DNA of 64,000 nt from an uncultured Spirochaetota bacterium (GTDB lineage Bacteria; Spirochaetota; Brachyspiria; Brachyspirales; Brachyspiraceae), in NCBI GenBank assembly GCA_944390575.1, contig CALXQJ010000002.1, forward strand, positions 1 to 64,000, given 5' to 3'. Below, piece after piece: positions 1 through 8,562 of the stretch. Made by a program: the position numbers and the translations under genes. Position 1 is the first letter of the stretch, and the number at the start of each line of letters is the position of its first letter. Below the pieces are notes generated by a model. The model made no database searches. It saw only the letters and a program-made list of their open reading frames with translations, and was not told the DNA's origin.

Positions 1-40
1 TTGTAAAAAATATATATTTTTGAATATTTATAATACTTAT

Positions 41-82
41 AAAAAAATAGGCACAAGCTAAAAATAAGCCTATGCCTTTTTT
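41..82 (-). terminator. Hairpin terminator after the outer-membrane protein gene
   Basis: Arms at 50-59 and 67-76 pair (GGCACAAGCT with AGCCTATGCC, including two G-U type pairs). The hairpin is flanked by an A-run at 41-48 and a T-run at 77-82, so it can work on either strand. It lies 16 bp past the stop of the minus-strand gene at 98. Confidence 0.75.
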
Positions 83-97
83 AAGTATAAAAATTAA

Positions 98-766
98 TTA
101 TTTACCAAACTGAAAGCCCATTCCAAAAGTAATAGCTACAGTAGCATAGTCTTTATAATCATCAATAGAAGCTAATACTTTATATTCTCTTTCACTAATA
201 GAATAACCCTCCATATAAATATCAAACATAGCAGATAGAGCAATTTTTTCTGTTTTGAAGAATTTATATCCTAAAGTAGTTCTTGCATATCCTCCTAATA
301 TAGGATCACTTAAATCTTTAGTAATACCAAACTTAAAACCTCCGGCAAGTCCAAGTATAAAGTTATTCTCAAAGTCAAAATTTAAGGCAAGACCAATATA
401 ATAAGCAGGAATAATAGTTAAAAATATAGTTGATGGATTGTCTAATATTCCATTTTTCTTATAATCATATTTAGAGTTAATTAAATATGTCAAATTAATA
501 GGAGCAGCACCAAAATCAAACAATAAAGAAATCATTTTAAGCGAGTTAGAACCATCTCCTATTTGAAAACCATAGCCAAGCTGAAAATTATAATCTTTTT
601 TAAATACAATGCTTGAATTTAAAGCATCTTTTTTTACATCTTTATTAAAAATTACTCCAGTTTCAGCACCAAATTTAGGGTTGATGTGAAATTGTATTCC
701 AGCAAATAGTATGTTGATAGAAAATATTGAAATTATTAAACTTATTAAAATTATTTTTATTTTCAT
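98..766 (-). CDS. Small outer-membrane beta-barrel protein (hypothetical)
   Basis: This 222-residue protein begins with a signal peptide (hydrophobic residues about 4-22, ending near LFAG). The rest is alternating polar/aromatic segments with short turns, many Gly, Phe and Tyr, and a C-terminus ending in FGMGFQFGK, as expected for a small 8-10 strand outer-membrane barrel. It resembles the small surface barrels common in spirochaetes (DUF2715-like or Brachyspira surface proteins), but no specific family motif is certain. The start is supported by AGGAG eight bases upstream of the ATG. It stands alone, with a terminator behind it and its own promoter in front, divergent from ruvB. The substrate or role is unknown. 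Confidence 0.7.
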   Translation of the reverse strand: MKIKIILISLIISIFSINILFAGIQFHINPKFGAETGVIFNKDVKKDALNSSIVFKKDYNFQLGYGFQIGDGSNSLKMISLLFDFGAAPINLTYLINSKYDYKKNGILDNPSTIFLTIIPAYYIGLALNFDFENNFILGLAGGFKFGITKDLSDPILGGYARTTLGYKFFKTEKIALSAMFDIYMEGYSISEREYKVLASIDDYKDYATVAITFGMGFQFGK

Positions 767-799
767 AAATATCTCCTAATATATTTATTTATGTACTAA

Positions 800-828
800 A
801 GTTTAATATAATTTCTTTACTATTTCAA
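800..828 (-). promoter_or_regulatory. Candidate promoter for the outer-membrane protein gene
   Basis: On the minus strand a TTGAAA -35 (823-828) is followed after 17 bp by TAAACT (800-805), which is four of six matches to the -10 consensus. It lies about 35 bp upstream of the start codon. The -10 is weak, so this is a tentative call. Confidence 0.4.
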
Positions 829-969
829 ATTGTTTTTGTAAGAAAAATAAAAAATAGTGCAGTTTTTATACCCCACCCATGCATTTTTTGTCAAAATAGT
901 TATACATATAATACATTTTTAGTTATATATAGTTCATTTTTAGTGCATTATTTTTTGATAAAAAATAAT

Positions 970-998
970 TTGTGATTTTAAATATTTTGTAATATAAT
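970..998 (+). promoter_or_regulatory. Promoter for ruvB
   Basis: TTGTGA (970-975), 17 bp spacer, TATAAT (993-998). This predicts a transcript start near 1005 and a leader of about 30 nt. No Shine-Dalgarno sequence is visible in front of the ruvB ATG at 1036. Confidence 0.65.
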
Positions 999-1035
999 AC
1001 TTGCCAAAATATATATAGATACAGTAATATAAAAT

Positions 1036-2091
1036 ATGCAAGACAATAATCTAACAAATCCAAATGAAAGTATTTTAAATGAAGATAGTTCTACTTCGTC
1101 TATACGACCATTAAAATTTGATGATTTTTTAGGGCAAGATAATATAAAATCAAAATTAAAAGTATTTATAGAAAGTGCAAAGAAAAGAGAAGTAGCATTA
1201 GACCATATACTTTTTTTTGGACCTCCTGGACTTGGAAAAACAACACTTTCTCAAATTATAGCAAGTGAACTTGGTACAAATATAAAAGCAACATCAGCTC
1301 CAGTAATAGAGCGTGCTGGAGATTTAGCTTCAATACTCACAACGCTACAAGAGAAAGATGTTTTATTTATAGATGAGATTCATCGTCTTCGCACTGTAGT
1401 AGAAGAAGTTTTATATTCTGCTATGGAAGATTTTTTTGTAGATATAAAGGTAGGGGAAGGAGCAAGTGCCAAGAGTTTTAGAGTAAAACTACCGCATTTT
1501 ACTTTAATAGGGGCTACTACAAGAAGTGGACTACTTTCTACACCTCTTTATGATAGATTTGGAATTATAGAGCGTCTTGAATTTTATACTGATAATAATT
1601 TAGCTGATATTGTAAAAAGAAATGCTTTACTATTAAAAATTCAAATTACAGATGATGCAGCACTATCAATAGCAAAGCGTTCTCGCGGTACACCTCGTAT
1701 TGTTAATAGACTTCTACGTCGTGTTTTTGACTTTGCTACTGTTTCTAATGTTTTAACTATAGATGAAAATTTTGCAAATGATTCTTTAGAACAATTAGGT
1801 GTAGATAAGCAGGGTTTTGAAGCATTAGACAAATTATACTTAAACACTATTATAAAAAATTATAATGGAGGACCTGTAGGAGTTGATACTTTATCTGTAT
1901 CATTATCAGAGCAAATAGAAACAATAGAAGATGTGATAGAACCATACTTAATACAAAGTGGATTTATAAAAAGAACAGCTAAAGGACGTGTTGCCACTTT
2001 GAAGGCATACTCCTATTTAAATATTAGAAAAAATTATGACGATAACTATAATATAGAAGAAAATACTTTATTTGATAATGCTAAAGAATAA
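1036..2091 (+). CDS. ruvB: Holliday junction branch migration DNA helicase RuvB
   Basis: RuvB is the hexameric AAA+ motor that, with RuvA, drives branch migration of Holliday junctions during recombination repair. The 351-residue length is normal for the family. The N-terminal segment [20 protein letters not shown] is typical. Walker A is G62-P-P-G-L-G-K68-T-T and Walker B is D113-E-I-H116. The sensor/arginine region [18 protein letters not shown] and the C-terminal winged helix (about residues 265-335, with [18 protein letters not shown]) are both present. The gene has its own promoter but no clear ribosome-binding site. The M23 peptidase gene starts 11 bp after its stop, so the two are probably cotranscribed. 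ruvA and ruvC are not in the window. Confidence 0.97.
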   Translation: MQDNNLTNPNESILNEDSSTSSIRPLKFDDFLGQDNIKSKLKVFIESAKKREVALDHILFFGPPGLGKTTLSQIIASELGTNIKATSAPVIERAGDLASILTTLQEKDVLFIDEIHRLRTVVEEVLYSAMEDFFVDIKVGEGASAKSFRVKLPHFTLIGATTRSGLLSTPLYDRFGIIERLEFYTDNNLADIVKRNALLLKIQITDDAALSIAKRSRGTPRIVNRLLRRVFDFATVSNVLTIDENFANDSLEQLGVDKQGFEALDKLYLNTIIKNYNGGPVGVDTLSVSLSEQIETIEDVIEPYLIQSGFIKRTAKGRVATLKAYSYLNIRKNYDDNYNIEENTLFDNAKE

Positions 2092-2102
2092 TATAGTGAG
2101 GT

Positions 2103-3257
2103 GTGATTATTTCTACTGTAGATTTGGATAAAAATAAAAATAATGTAGAACTCGATAACTACTATAAACAGGAATTAAGTAGAGATGTATCTTCTTTAGT
2201 AAATAAAGTTATATCAAATGTTTCAGATAATCATACACCTACGGTAAAGAAAAATAGAAAAATTAAAAAGTATACAAATTACAATACAAAAAGAAGTATA
2301 AAATTATATAAAAAACAAAAGAAAAGACACAAAATAGAAAATACTAAAAAAGCTTTTGTAAGACTTTATGATTCTACCTACTTTATAAGAGAAATATTTT
2401 ATGATATTTCAAAGTTTATAAAAAAGCTTGGTGGAAAAGAGAGAAGTATTTTAATATTTTATGATAATAAAGAAAAAGCTATTAATTTACCTATTAATAA
2501 CTTTATGATAATATTTTTTATATTAATTATATCTGCATTAATATATACAGGATATGATGCTTTTGAAAAACAAAAAAGTGCAAGAGAGTTTTATAATACA
2601 CTATCTGCTCGTGAGGCTAGAACATACACTTTGATTGAAGATTATAAAGGAGCATTAAAAAGATACTCAAAAGCATTAGCAGAATATAATAATATGATAA
2701 AAAATATGTCACACGATATAGATTATGATAATAGTACAATTCCTTTATTAAAAAATAATTCAGAAGATATAGACATCAATAAAACATTATTAGAAATAGA
2801 ATCATATCAAAAGGATATATTATCTTTTTTATCAGTATCTTCAAAAATACATAATGAAATACCATTAGGTTGGCCTGTATCGGGTGGTGGTAGAATATCA
2901 AGTGGATATGGTGCACGTCCTTCTCCGTTTAATCAAAGTAAGAGTTATCATTATGGGGTTGATATTGCTGGTCCTTATGGTAGTAAGATACTTGCTGTTG
3001 GTGATGGAGTTGTTACTTATGCTGGATGGCGTGGTGGATATGGTTGGTTTGTTCTTATTAATCATAAGAATGGATATCAAACTGCTTATGGACATAATTC
3101 TAAAATTTTAGTTTCATTTGGTCAAAAAGTAAAAAAAGGACAAACTATAGCATTAATTGGAAATACTGGGCGTACTACAGGTATACACTGTCATTTTGAA
3201 GTTAGGGTAGGGGGCGATCATAAAAACCCTATGCCGTATCTTGGTGCAAGATTTTAA
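2103..3257 (+). CDS. Membrane-anchored M23 (LytM-type) peptidoglycan peptidase
   Basis: This is a 384-residue zinc metallopeptidase expected to cut peptide cross-links in periplasmic peptidoglycan, or to regulate such cutting. The start is GTG with GAGG close upstream. About 130 mostly basic residues, presumably cytoplasmic, precede one membrane segment (about 134-151). A helical region follows, then the M23 domain (about 258-378). The zinc ligands are visible: H283-x3-D287 (HYGVD) and H362-C-H364 (HCHFEV), along with the family motif GNTGRTTGIHCHFE. With all ligands present it is probably catalytically active, unlike the EnvC type. The long basic cytoplasmic leader is unusual. It follows ruvB by 11 bp. 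Confidence 0.9.
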   Translation: MIISTVDLDKNKNNVELDNYYKQELSRDVSSLVNKVISNVSDNHTPTVKKNRKIKKYTNYNTKRSIKLYKKQKKRHKIENTKKAFVRLYDSTYFIREIFYDISKFIKKLGGKERSILIFYDNKEKAINLPINNFMIIFFILIISALIYTGYDAFEKQKSAREFYNTLSAREARTYTLIEDYKGALKRYSKALAEYNNMIKNMSHDIDYDNSTIPLLKNNSEDIDINKTLLEIESYQKDILSFLSVSSKIHNEIPLGWPVSGGGRISSGYGARPSPFNQSKSYHYGVDIAGPYGSKILAVGDGVVTYAGWRGGYGWFVLINHKNGYQTAYGHNSKILVSFGQKVKKGQTIALIGNTGRTTGIHCHFEVRVGGDHKNPMPYLGARF

Positions 3258-3287
3258 TAATTATTATTAATTATAATATTACTTTAT

Positions 3288-4895
3288 ATGCATAATTCTA
3301 ATAAGAGATATTTAGGAGAGTTTTATACTCCTTTAAGTTTTGCTAAGAAGGCTATTGATTATATTTATAAGTATATATCTAAAGAAGAGCTTGCTTCTGG
3401 AAAATATAGAATATGGGATATGGCTTGTGGGCTTGGTAATTTGGAGTATTATTTTGATAGTAGTATTTATAAGTATTTATATATGTCTACTATAAGAGAA
3501 GAAGATGTTTTATACTGCAAAAATAAATTTATAGATGCTTGTATTTTTCAGTATGATTATTTAAATGATGATATATATGATAATAATATTATATATACAA
3601 AAATACCAGAAAAATTAAAAAGAGACTTAGAAGATAAATCTATAAAGTGGATTATATTTATAAATCCTCCTTATGCTACAAGTCAAGTTGCTGGTACTAA
3701 CTCTAAGAGTAAGAAAAATGTTAGCAGTAGCCTTATAAGAGATATTATGCATAAAGAAAAATTAGGGGAGTCTTCAAGAGAGCTTTATATACAGTTTTTA
3801 TATAGAATACATAAAGAATTTTTTAATAAGAGTGCTTATTTGTTTATATTCTCAAAAACAAATTATATAAAGTCAAATAACAATGAGAAAATTAGAAATA
3901 CTATATGTAATTATAAGTTTATGGATGGATTTTTATTTTCATCTATAAATTTTGATGATACTTCAAAACAAGTTCCATTTGTTATATCATTTATTATGTG
4001 GCAAATTAGTAATAGTCATAATATAAAAAATGAAAATATTATTTTAGATGTTTTAAATGATGATACAACTTTTTCTATTAAAAAGAATTATAGTGTTGTA
4101 GATAGTAATAATTTACTTAATAAGTGGATTAAGCGTGTTCGTACATCTGAAACTTTTGTGCCATTATCTTCTGCTATTAAAGTAAAAACTAATGGAAATG
4201 ATATTCGAGATAAGGTTGCTTCTGGATTTATAGGGTCTTTAATGAGTTGTGGAAGTGACTTAATGAAACAAAATTTAACTTCTATACTTTCTGCCCCTCA
4301 AGCATCTGCTGGTTCTCTCTCTATAACAAAAGACAATTTTGAAAAGGCTATGGTAATACATGCAATTAGAAGGAGTATAAAGGTTAATTGGCTTAATAGT
4401 AGTGATCAGTTTATTATTCCAAAAGAAGATATTAGTATGGTTTTTATTTTAGATTGTATAGTATGGACTTTGTTTTCAAGTTCAAATCAAACTTCTTCTA
4501 TGGATAATGTTTATTATAATGAAAAATATTATAAAATAGTAAATCATTTTTATCCTTTTAGATATATGGAAGTTTATGAGAATAATAGTTTTTTTGATTT
4601 TGATGGTGAAGATAGATTTGTTGCTATATATATAGAAGAAAATAAAAAGTATTTATCTAAAGAAGCTATTGATTTATTAGAAAAGGGTAAAGAACTTTAT
4701 AAGTTTTTTTATTCTAATATAGATAGTATTAATAAAGAAAAATTTAAAATATCACTTTTTGATGTTGGATTTTGGCAGATTAGAAAATCTCTTAAAGATA
4801 CTAAGATAGGTGTTTCTTTACTAAAAGAGATAAAATATTATAGAGATGTATTAAGAGAAAATATATTAAAAGAATCTTATAAGTTTATTTCCTAA
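3288..4895 (+). CDS. Orphan N6-adenine DNA methyltransferase-like protein
   Basis: The 535-residue protein has the motif order of gamma-class adenine DNA methylases. The N-terminal GEFYTPLSFAKKAIDYI resembles that of type I/TaqI-like enzymes. The SAM-binding motif I is D44-MACGLGN51 and the catalytic motif IV is N126-P-P-Y129. The C-terminal half (about residues 260-535) has no motif I recognise and could recognise the target sequence. There is no restriction subunit or HsdS-like gene beside it, so it looks like a solitary methylase, or a modification module whose partner is elsewhere. It starts 30 bp after the M23 gene, has no obvious Shine-Dalgarno sequence, and ends 7 bp from a convergent gene. 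Its actual target is unknown. Confidence 0.75.
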   Translation: MHNSNKRYLGEFYTPLSFAKKAIDYIYKYISKEELASGKYRIWDMACGLGNLEYYFDSSIYKYLYMSTIREEDVLYCKNKFIDACIFQYDYLNDDIYDNNIIYTKIPEKLKRDLEDKSIKWIIFINPPYATSQVAGTNSKSKKNVSSSLIRDIMHKEKLGESSRELYIQFLYRIHKEFFNKSAYLFIFSKTNYIKSNNNEKIRNTICNYKFMDGFLFSSINFDDTSKQVPFVISFIMWQISNSHNIKNENIILDVLNDDTTFSIKKNYSVVDSNNLLNKWIKRVRTSETFVPLSSAIKVKTNGNDIRDKVASGFIGSLMSCGSDLMKQNLTSILSAPQASAGSLSITKDNFEKAMVIHAIRRSIKVNWLNSSDQFIIPKEDISMVFILDCIVWTLFSSSNQTSSMDNVYYNEKYYKIVNHFYPFRYMEVYENNSFFDFDGEDRFVAIYIEENKKYLSKEAIDLLEKGKELYKFFYSNIDSINKEKFKISLFDVGFWQIRKSLKDTKIGVSLLKEIKYYRDVLRENILKESYKFIS

Positions 4896-4902
4896 ATTAT
4901 AA

Positions 4903-5805
4903 TTATTTTTTCTTTGCTATTAGTCTTATATTTTGACCTATACTAAAATATTCTTTTTTATTTATATTATAGTCTATAAATGCTTTTTTAGGATTAAAAA
5001 TTATTTTGATAAAAAAGTCTAAAAATCCACAAATAGCATTAATACTTAATACACCCAAACAAATATTTCTTTTAACATTTTCTTTTGAGTTGTATTCATT
5101 ATATAATATTTCTACTATATTAAAGTTTTCATCTTTTAGCAGTTTAGAAATACTATTTATATTAAAGTGTAGGGTATGTTCTGTTTCAAATAATATTCCC
5201 ATCTCATTAAAGTTATTATGATTAGGGGTTGATGGTATTTCTATATATAATAGCCCATTGTCATTAAGCATAGAGTGTATATGTTTAATAATACTTCTTG
5301 GATCTACAAAATGTTCTAATATATGAGACATTATTATAATATCATATTTTTCATTTTCATCTGCTTTTAGAAAATCCTCTTTCATTGTTATATTAAAATT
5401 TTTTTTAGCTTTTTCTCTTGCATCATTATTAAGTTCATATCCTAATATATTATGATTATCTCTTTTAAAAAAGTTTAAAAGAGTTCCATCAGAAGCACCT
5501 ATTTCTAATATATTTATTTTTTTATTCTCTTCTATAAATTTTTTTATATAATTATATCTTTTTAAGGCACGGGCATATTTTATTTTTTTTTCTATATAGC
5601 TATATATAAAACTAGAATTTTTATTATAAAAGTCACTTTTATATAAAGCCTCTATCTCTTCATTAGAAGGCTCTTCAATAAAATATAAATCACAATCTCT
5701 ACATTGATAAATATCTTTACTACTTTTCCAAATACGATTAACTTTATCAACTATATATTTTTCATCTATATGATTATAACATAAAGGACATTCATTTTTT
5801 TTCAT
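4903..5805 (-). CDS. Class I SAM-dependent methyltransferase with N-terminal zinc-binding motif
   Basis: The 300-residue protein starts with two CxxC pairs (CPLC at 6-9 and CRDC near 36-39), a small zinc ribbon seen in front of sugar C-methyltransferase-like proteins. The SAM-binding motif ILEIGASDGTLL follows at about residue 99, then SHILEHF and the acidic post-motifs typical of the Methyltransf_23 group. A hydrophobic stretch (about 253-272) near the C-terminus may bind the membrane peripherally. The substrate cannot be read from the sequence; a surface-glycan sugar or lipid is plausible by family. It is the last gene of the rimP-nusA-nitroreductase run, 9 bp after the nitroreductase. Confidence 0.75.
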   Translation of the reverse strand: MKKNECPLCYNHIDEKYIVDKVNRIWKSSKDIYQCRDCDLYFIEEPSNEEIEALYKSDFYNKNSSFIYSYIEKKIKYARALKRYNYIKKFIEENKKINILEIGASDGTLLNFFKRDNHNILGYELNNDAREKAKKNFNITMKEDFLKADENEKYDIIIMSHILEHFVDPRSIIKHIHSMLNDNGLLYIEIPSTPNHNNFNEMGILFETEHTLHFNINSISKLLKDENFNIVEILYNEYNSKENVKRNICLGVLSINAICGFLDFFIKIIFNPKKAFIDYNINKKEYFSIGQNIRLIAKKK

Positions 5806-5814
5806 AATAAACTA

Positions 5815-6327
5815 TTAGTAACTTTCATAATGTATTTTATTTTTGTCAAATCTATCTTGATTATATAACTTAACATTTTCATCAATATATCCAATAGCAA
5901 CAATACCAAGAGGATTAATATGTTCAGGTATATTAAAAAGCTTTCTAGTATTTTCTACTCTATCTTCTCTAGGATGAACAGAAATCCAAATAGAACCAAG
6001 TCCTTGTAAAGTAGCAGAAAGTAGCATATTTTCAATAGCTGCAGAACAGTTTTGAATCCAATATCTTTCTTTAGCCTCGCTTGAAATATCCCCACAAACA
6101 ACAATAGCAATATTTGCAGTTTCAAGCATCTTGGAGTATGGATGATAATTCATTATAGTATTAAATGTATTTTTATTTTTTACTATAATGAATTCCCAAT
6201 TTTGAGTATTATTTGCAGAAGGAGCATACATAGCAGATTTCAAAATATATTCCAACTTTTCATCTTCTACATTCTTATCTTTTATAAACTTTCTTATACT
6301 TCTTCGCTTAAAAAATAAATCTTCCAT
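5815..6327 (-). CDS. Nitroreductase family FMN oxidoreductase
   Basis: The 170-residue protein carries family hallmarks. The N-terminal RRSIRKF contacts the FMN phosphate, SAMYAPSANNTQNWEF follows, then NCSAAIENMLLSATLQGLGSIWI, and the C-terminal region has PLGIVAIGY. Such enzymes are cytoplasmic, dimeric, FMN-dependent and use NAD(P)H to reduce nitro compounds, quinones or flavins; the natural substrate here is unknown. It lies 32 bp after nusA and 9 bp before the methyltransferase, so it is probably read from the rimP-nusA promoter. Sequence alone does not explain its place in this operon. Confidence 0.88.
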   Translation of the reverse strand: MEDLFFKRRSIRKFIKDKNVEDEKLEYILKSAMYAPSANNTQNWEFIIVKNKNTFNTIMNYHPYSKMLETANIAIVVCGDISSEAKERYWIQNCSAAIENMLLSATLQGLGSIWISVHPREDRVENTRKLFNIPEHINPLGIVAIGYIDENVKLYNQDRFDKNKIHYESY

Positions 6328-6359
6328 ATCAATTATTAAATAAAATATTTACTATAATA

Positions 6360-7856
6360 CTATTCAAAAGCAAGTTCAATACCACAATTAGGACACTTAT
6401 TCATATCCTCAGTAATACGAGAACCACAGTTAGGACACTCATAAACTTCCTCAACAACCTCTTCTTCAATAGTCTCATAATCAGAATACATCTCATCAGA
6501 ATCAACAATACTAACAAACTCTCTTAATTGATTAATAAACTCCTCAACAACAGTTTGCTCTAATTGAGTTCTACTAACAATATCTTCTACAGCCATATGA
6601 TATAATTCTTCAATAGAATTAATATTACTATTAACTAATACATCAATAATATCTTTATCCATACTATAAACACTATGTAAAGAATAAAGACTATTAACAA
6701 CCTCATTATCCTCAGCAACTATTTCATTTTCTTCTATAATATCATTATTCTCTTCTTCACTATCATTATCAGAGAATATTTGATTTAATGAGATTAAATC
6801 TTTTAATAATTCAGGATTTTCTTTAATATCAGTTTCTGTTTTTAAATCAAAAGTATATCCAGTAATTTGAGAAGCTAATTTTACATTATATCCATTTCTA
6901 CCAAGTGCCAAAGATAATTGTTCATCAGGTATTATAATCATAGCTTCTTTTTTATCAGGATCAGTAATTATAATACGAGTAGGCTTAGCAGGTGTCATAG
7001 CTTCATATATATATTCTCTTATATCTTTAGACCATTTTACAACATCTATTTTTTCACCCTCAATCTCTTTAATAATAGATTGTATTCTAATTCCCTTTTG
7101 ACCTATGCAAGCACCAACAGGATCAACTTCAGGCTTATTAGAAGCAACAGCAACTTTAATTTTTAATCCAGCTTGTCTAACTACATTTTTAATTTCTATA
7201 GTGCCATCAGCAATTTCTGGTATCTCTAATTCAAATAATTTTTTTATAAAGTCAGCTTTAGTTCTTGTTAGATATATAGTAGGGTGTCCAGATCTATCAT
7301 TTTCTACTTTGTATATATAAGCTCTAATTCTATCTCCCACACTATAATGTTCTCTTGGAGACTGATCTTTTTTAAGTAGTAATCCCTCAGTTTTACCTAA
7401 GTTTACATAAATATTGCCTCTATTTTCTCTTTGAAAATATCCATTTACAAGTTGATTTTCTCTTCTTTTAAATTCATTATAAATGAGATTTTTTTCTAAC
7501 TCTGTAATTTTTTGGAAAAATATAGTTTTTGCAGTATTACTTCCAATACGGCTAAACTCCTTAACATGGTCTAAAAGTATTAATACCTCATCGCCAATAG
7601 TTATATTATTATCAAGTCTCTTAGCTTCTTCTATAGAAATTTCTTTATTTCTATTGTTAACAATATCTACAACAATAGCACCTCTATATACTGTAGGATT
7701 ATTATTATCCCAATGAATATGAAAATTAATATCATTGCCATACTCTTTTCTTAAAGCAAGTATCATAGTCTGCTCTATAACTTCTTTTAAAAGTTCAATA
7801 CTAATATCTTTTTCTTCAGAAAGTAATTGTAAATTGTGTCCAACGTTTTCAAACAT
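6360..7856 (-). CDS. nusA: Transcription termination/antitermination factor NusA with an added zinc ribbon
   Basis: NusA binds RNA polymerase and RNA to control pausing, termination and antitermination. The 498-residue protein has the NusA N-terminal domain (1 to about 125), an S1 domain (about 130-200, with GDRIRAYIYKVE) and two KH domains (about 210-345, with CIGQKGIRIQSI and ALGRNGYNVKLA). An acidic linker follows (about 365-395), then a helical repeat (about 400-450). The last 27 residues form a zinc ribbon, CPNC...CPNC, which the classic NusA proteins do not carry. The start has GGAG eight bases upstream. It is 24 bp after rimP and shares its promoter and leader hairpin. infB, the usual next gene, is replaced by a nitroreductase. 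Confidence 0.95.
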   Translation of the reverse strand: MFENVGHNLQLLSEEKDISIELLKEVIEQTMILALRKEYGNDINFHIHWDNNNPTVYRGAIVVDIVNNRNKEISIEEAKRLDNNITIGDEVLILLDHVKEFSRIGSNTAKTIFFQKITELEKNLIYNEFKRRENQLVNGYFQRENRGNIYVNLGKTEGLLLKKDQSPREHYSVGDRIRAYIYKVENDRSGHPTIYLTRTKADFIKKLFELEIPEIADGTIEIKNVVRQAGLKIKVAVASNKPEVDPVGACIGQKGIRIQSIIKEIEGEKIDVVKWSKDIREYIYEAMTPAKPTRIIITDPDKKEAMIIIPDEQLSLALGRNGYNVKLASQITGYTFDLKTETDIKENPELLKDLISLNQIFSDNDSEEENNDIIEENEIVAEDNEVVNSLYSLHSVYSMDKDIIDVLVNSNINSIEELYHMAVEDIVSRTQLEQTVVEEFINQLREFVSIVDSDEMYSDYETIEEEVVEEVYECPNCGSRITEDMNKCPNCGIELAFE

Positions 7857-7880
7857 ATTTATAGCTCCATAAAAAATTAT

Positions 7881-8378
7881 TTAAAAGTCTAATCTTGTTT
7901 TTATAATATTCTCTTTTTTAATTTTTACATTATTATCATCTTCATCTTCTATAATAATATATTCATTACTTACTTCTTTTAGAATAGCATAAGTAGTGAT
8001 AAACGTATCATTATTCTCTTCATTGTTGTTTTCAACTCTATACTTTATCTTAATAGGCATATCTATAAACAACTCAAACCTATCTTCAATTTTCCACCTA
8101 AGTCCAGCACTAGATACTGTAATAGAATAATCTCCATCATCATATCCTTGCATTTTTATACACTCTTGTATAACTTTAGTAGTATCTATACAGTGCTTAT
8201 GAGATATACTACCTTCTTTTTTGAATATAATGGCATATATTTTATTATTATCTTTTATAGACTTTAGTTTAAAGTCTAGCAAGTATATATCATAGTTATT
8301 TTCTAACTTTGTAATTACATCTTTATAAAGTATTTCTTCATTAACACATTTTTTTGTATGATTTTTTTTATTTTTCAT
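7881..8378 (-). CDS. rimP: Ribosome maturation factor RimP
   Basis: RimP helps assemble the 30S subunit. The 165-residue length and the pattern HKHCIDTTKVIQECI...YSITVSSAGLRWKIEDRFELFIDMPIKIKY match the family; the usual V-S-S-P-G-L-x-R core is altered to VSSAGLRWK. The position directly before nusA is the conserved bacterial arrangement. Only a weak GAG ribosome-binding site precedes the ATG. A strong promoter and a terminator-like hairpin lie in its roughly 80-nt leader, which suggests attenuation of the operon. The N-terminal extension is rich in Lys and Asn. Confidence 0.88.
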   Translation of the reverse strand: MKNKKNHTKKCVNEEILYKDVITKLENNYDIYLLDFKLKSIKDNNKIYAIIFKKEGSISHKHCIDTTKVIQECIKMQGYDDGDYSITVSSAGLRWKIEDRFELFIDMPIKIKYRVENNNEENNDTFITTYAILKEVSNEYIIIEDEDDNNVKIKKENIIKTRLDF

Positions 8379-8398
8379 ATTTTTACTCTATATAAAAT

Positions 8399-8434
8399 AA
8401 AAAAAGAGAGTTAGTTAGTATAACTAACGCTCTT
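8399..8434 (-). promoter_or_regulatory. Terminator-like hairpin in the rimP-nusA leader (putative attenuator)
   Basis: Arms GTTAGTTA (8410-8417) and TAACTAAC (8421-8428) pair perfectly around a 3-nt loop. After one A/G mismatch, 8404-8408 pairs with 8430-8434. On the minus strand the stem is followed by seven U residues (8399-8405). It lies between the promoter at 8464-8492 and the rimP start at 8378, with no gene ending before it. It can therefore act only on the rimP-nusA transcript or on a very short RNA. Confidence 0.7.
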
Positions 8435-8463
8435 AGTGATTTTAGTACTAATTATTGATTTAC

Positions 8464-8492
8464 ATTTTATAACTAGTGTTTTATTTTGTCAA
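8464..8492 (-). promoter_or_regulatory. Strong promoter for rimP-nusA
   Basis: On the minus strand a perfect TTGACA (8487-8492), a 17 bp spacer and TAAAAT (8464-8469). The predicted transcript start is near 8457, giving a leader of about 80 nt that contains the hairpin at 8399-8434. Confidence 0.75.
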
Positions 8493-8526
8493 GTATTTAT
8501 TTTTATATATTTTTTGTAAAAAAACT

Positions 8527-8555
8527 TTGATTAATTTGTTAAATTAATGTATTAT
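8527..8555 (+). promoter_or_regulatory. Promoter for the gene at 8563 (predicts a leaderless mRNA)
   Basis: TTGATT (8527-8532), 17 bp spacer, TATTAT (8550-8555). The expected transcript start is 6-8 bases beyond the -10, which coincides with the ATG at 8563. No Shine-Dalgarno sequence is present. Confidence 0.6.
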
Positions 8556-8562
8556 CTAATTT

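Noticed and set aside
840-960. Repeated short AT-rich words near ruvB as a possible origin
   Set aside because: The words (for example TTTTTAG, TTATATATAG) are common at this base composition and no DnaA-box cluster or dnaA gene is present.
2884-3111. Hydrophobic reading frame within the M23 peptidase gene
   Set aside because: It is an out-of-frame shadow of the conserved M23 domain and has no start signal.
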